6,404 bases of DNA from Ktedonobacter sp. (GTDB taxonomy: Bacteria > Chloroflexota > Ktedonobacteria > Ktedonobacterales > Ktedonobacteraceae). Location of the stretch: contig DMFQ01000371.1 in assembly GCA_003450555.1 (NCBI GenBank), positions 1,335 to 7,738 on the forward strand, read 5' to 3'. Positions 4,399 through 6,404 of this stretch are shown here, piece after piece (positions within the stretch are counted from its first letter, which is position 1; each line of letters begins with the position of its first letter). The position numbers and the translations under genes were made by a program. The notes under the pieces are model-generated. The model ran no database searches. It was given only the letters and a program-made list of their open reading frames with translations, and was not told the origin of the DNA.

Positions 4399-6249
4399 AT
4401 GGCATTAGAAGAACTGCAGAATGGTCGCTACCAGCGCTTGCGCTTGCTCGGCACGGGTGGCATGGGTGAAGTGTACCTCATGAACGATACACGTGTAAAT
4501 CGGCAAGTAGCCATCAAGGTCATTCGCTCTGAAGGTGACCCCTATCCTGGCAGCGATGCAGCCAAAGATGCAGCCCGCCTCTTTCAACGCGAGGCGAGAG
4601 CCATCGCCACACTCGAGCACCCTAACATCTTGCCCCTCTACGATTTCGGCGAAGAAAGCTATGATGGCACGACGATGACCTTCATGGTCATGCCATTTTG
4701 CGCAGAGGGGTCACTTGCAGGCTGGGTGCGGCAGCGCGCTAGTGATGCAACGCTGTCGCCTCAAGATATTGCCTATGTGGTTGAGCAGGCTGCAGAAGCC
4801 CTTCAATATGCACACGACCATCACGTCATTCACCTGGACGTCAAACCCCCTAACTTTCTGCTGCGCAGCAATCGCAAGAACCCCAATCGTCCGACGCTGC
4901 TGCTGGCCGACTTCGGCATTGCTCGCAACAGCGCAACCGCAGCCAGTTCCAGTCGCACCATTCGCGGTACTCCCACCTCCATGGCTCCCGAACAGTGGAG
5001 CAGCACGCCTGTTGCCGCCACCGACCAGTATGCACTGGCAGTCATGGCCTACGAAATGCTGGCGGGACGTCCCCCTTTTGTGGGGAGTATGGAACAATTG
5101 ATGTACCAGCACTTCAGCGTTGAACCACCTCCACCTAGCACCTACAACACACAACTGCCAAAGGCCGTCGATGCAGTGCTGCTGCGTGCATTGGCGAAGA
5201 AGCCTGAAGAGCGTTTCCCTTCTATTGTCGCCTTCGCCAGTGCCCTGGAGCAGGCAGTGCAGCTAGCTCCTGCCGAACTGGTCGTTGGGCCCCGGCCTTC
5301 GAGTATCGGCGATAGTACTAGAGATATGCGCACTACCCTGGCTATTAGTAAGGCAGAGGCCCACTCCGGTACCAGCAGAATGATCACCCTTCCAGGGGGT
5401 CAGCATCTCAACGTGACTGTCCCTGCAGGGGTCTCAGATGGTCAGATCATCCATTTGCAAGATCTCGGTGATTCATCCAGCACAATGGGTGAACTATTCC
5501 TGACTATTGCTATCACAGCGCCGGAAGAAGTTCATCAGACCTCAGGGACAGTCAGTACTGAAGAGACGGTTCTCACTTCGGGCTCGAGCATACAGCGGCC
5601 ATTTCATTCCGCCACCGGCCATGATCTTCCAACAGTGGCATCCTCTAATCCTAATCTGCAAGCTCCAGAGAGACAACCACAGGCATCTCTTCCACAAAGA
5701 CGATCTGCCTCTCGCTCCAGGAGCGTCAGTATTATCTCAGGTCTAATCGTATTGCTCGTACTCGTTTTGGTTGCCAGTTCATTCTACCTGTATAGCAGCC
5801 ACCAGGTCAATGTGAATGCCTTAACTCTTTCACAAACTGCGACTGCTTTTGTGCCGCATCCAACGCCAGTGCATACGCCGACCGCTGCCGTCACCCCGAC
5901 CCCAAAGCCGCAAAACGGACTCTATATTGCTGGCACGTATAAGGGGTCTATGTTTAGTGAGATCACACAAAAGACCGTGTTCTTCACGATGTTTATCGGG
6001 CAAAATAAGGGGAATGCTGCCTTGAGCGGAATATATACGTCCGGGTCCCCTCAAAAAGAATATTCGCTCAAGGGAACGGTTGATACTAAAGGCACCTTCT
6101 CTATTACGGTGCAGCAGTCTGCAGGTCAAACGCCACTCTACTTTTATGGGGCAGTGCAGGGGGACTACCTGAAAGGAAACTTTTGCAATAGCAGTACGAA
6201 CGCTTGTAGCGCGAGTACTGGCTTTTTCCAGGCTGGACCAAGGTATTAA
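4399..6249 (+). CDS. Transmembrane Ser/Thr kinase with DnaJ-C-like segment and ectodomain
   Basis: This 616-residue receptor kinase has a Hanks-type catalytic domain (about 11-288): P-loop GTGGMGEV at 18-25, VAIK with K40, helix-C E65, the catalytic loop HLDVKPPN with D147, K149 and N152, DFG at 171-173, APE at 196-198, D209 and R272. All essential residues are present, but Leu replaces Arg of HRD, making it a non-RD kinase. Residues 328-373 (ITLPGGQ, VTVPAGVSDGQIIHL, GELFLTIAI) resemble the DnaJ/CbpA C-terminal substrate-binding repeat. A Ser/Pro/Arg-rich stretch leads to one membrane helix (about 444-466), a Thr/Pro linker (485-504), and a beta-rich outer domain (507-616) with C596 and C603, which could form a disulfide. 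The start at 4399 is chosen over 4363 because GAGGA lies 5 nt upstream. Promoter and dyad lie at 4311-4364. The ligand and targets are unknown. Confidence 0.95.
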   Translation: MALEELQNGRYQRLRLLGTGGMGEVYLMNDTRVNRQVAIKVIRSEGDPYPGSDAAKDAARLFQREARAIATLEHPNILPLYDFGEESYDGTTMTFMVMPFCAEGSLAGWVRQRASDATLSPQDIAYVVEQAAEALQYAHDHHVIHLDVKPPNFLLRSNRKNPNRPTLLLADFGIARNSATAASSSRTIRGTPTSMAPEQWSSTPVAATDQYALAVMAYEMLAGRPPFVGSMEQLMYQHFSVEPPPPSTYNTQLPKAVDAVLLRALAKKPEERFPSIVAFASALEQAVQLAPAELVVGPRPSSIGDSTRDMRTTLAISKAEAHSGTSRMITLPGGQHLNVTVPAGVSDGQIIHLQDLGDSSSTMGELFLTIAITAPEEVHQTSGTVSTEETVLTSGSSIQRPFHSATGHDLPTVASSNPNLQAPERQPQASLPQRRSASRSRSVSIISGLIVLLVLVLVASSFYLYSSHQVNVNALTLSQTATAFVPHPTPVHTPTAAVTPTPKPQNGLYIAGTYKGSMFSEITQKTVFFTMFIGQNKGNAALSGIYTSGSPQKEYSLKGTVDTKGTFSITVQQSAGQTPLYFYGAVQGDYLKGNFCNSSTNACSASTGFFQAGPRY

Positions 6250-6331
6250 GTACATTCACATTACTTTCGCGGCATAGTGCGTGCTTGATGAGCATGATTC
6301 ATTCCGCGTTTGTTCCTTGATTGTACTTAAT
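6245..6331. repeat. Long imperfect palindrome between convergent genes
   Basis: Three nested inverted repeats share one centre at 6288: a perfect 10-bp outer arm (ATTAAGTACA at 6245-6254, TGTACTTAAT at 6322-6331), a 5-bp middle arm (CGCGG 6268-6272, CCGCG 6304-6308) and a 4-bp inner arm (TGCT 6282-6285, AGCA 6291-6294), with extra pairs between them. The outer left arm includes the kinase TAA. It has no U-tract, so it is a poor intrinsic terminator. It could be a processed 3' structure or a decayed miniature palindromic element. The pairing is certain; the origin is inferred. Confidence 0.5.
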
Positions 6332-6352
6332 CTTCCTAGTGCAGAAAGAAGG

Positions 6353-6404
6353 CTACACCTTGACCGTGATATACCCCAGATGTTCCAGCGCCATGTACGC
6401 GGCG
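6353..6404 (-). CDS. C-terminal end of a minus-strand gene (partial)
   Basis: Read on the minus strand from the window edge, one frame gives AAYMALEHLGYITVKV followed by TAG (6355-6353). Codon third positions are nearly all G or C (GCC, GCG, CTG, ATC, GTC, AAG, GTG), as in the sensor kinase gene. The residue mix is typical of a soluble protein end. Only 16 residues are visible, so no family can be named. The gene would converge on the Ser/Thr kinase, with the palindrome at 6245-6331 between them. Confidence 0.5.
   Translation of the reverse strand, partial: AAYMALEHLGYITVKV

Noticed and set aside
4711..5154. Minus-strand 147-codon frame inside the kinase domain
   Set aside because: It is antisense to conserved kinase motifs, and its His/Gly/Cys-rich composition is a shadow of the real frame.
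1..6404. Mobile elements, CRISPR arrays, toxin-antitoxin or defence cassettes, tRNA or rRNA genes
   Set aside because: I saw no transposase or integrase motifs, regularly spaced repeats, defence-type domains, cloverleaf or conserved rRNA segments on either strand.

Overview
The window looks like chromosomal DNA from a Chloroflexota bacterium, most likely a Ktedonobacteria-type lineage. This is an inference from gene style: a long Ser/Thr kinase with a Thr/Pro-rich extracytoplasmic linker and a DnaJ-C-like insert, a classical PhoB/PhoR-style two-component pair, mixed GC content and strong sigma70-like promoters. No sequence search was possible. There are no rRNA or tRNA genes, CRISPR arrays, transposases or phage genes.

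Layout, left to right. (1) A minus-strand gene (50-460) for a MaoC/FAS1-type hot-dog dehydratase-like half protein, with a small hairpin just after its stop. (2) A divergent intergenic region (461-739) with back-to-back near-consensus promoters and two dyad structures. (3) A plus-strand YceI-family lipid-binding protein (740-1315), closed by an unusually long perfect hairpin (27-bp stem, 1328-1384) that can act as a terminator on both strands. The rest of the gap to 1583 holds nothing else convincing. (4) A minus-strand two-component operon: an OmpR/PhoB-type response regulator (3089-3814) overlapping by 4 nt (ATGA) a membrane sensor histidine kinase (1584-3092), with a promoter at 3921-3949. 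(5) A short plus-strand region with a possible 14-codon leader ORF (4010-4054) and a 66-residue two-helix membrane protein (4084-4284). (6) A plus-strand transmembrane Ser/Thr kinase (4399-6249) with its own extended -10 promoter, an operator-like dyad at the predicted start of transcription, a non-RD catalytic loop, a DnaJ-C-like segment, one membrane helix and a beta-rich ectodomain with two cysteines. (7) A long imperfect palindrome (6245-6331) between the kinase and the C-terminal end of a further minus-strand gene cut by the window edge (6353-6404).

Together, the right half is a signalling neighbourhood: a His-Asp phosphorelay transcribed away from a one-protein Ser/Thr kinase receptor, with a tiny membrane protein between them. 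The left half is a divergent pair linked to acyl or isoprenoid lipid chemistry. The same -10 hexamer, TATACT, occurs in four of the five promoter candidates, which suggests that all are read by the housekeeping sigma factor. The most unusual item is the kinase, where a catalytic domain, a chaperone-type substrate-binding segment and an outside sensor lie in one chain.
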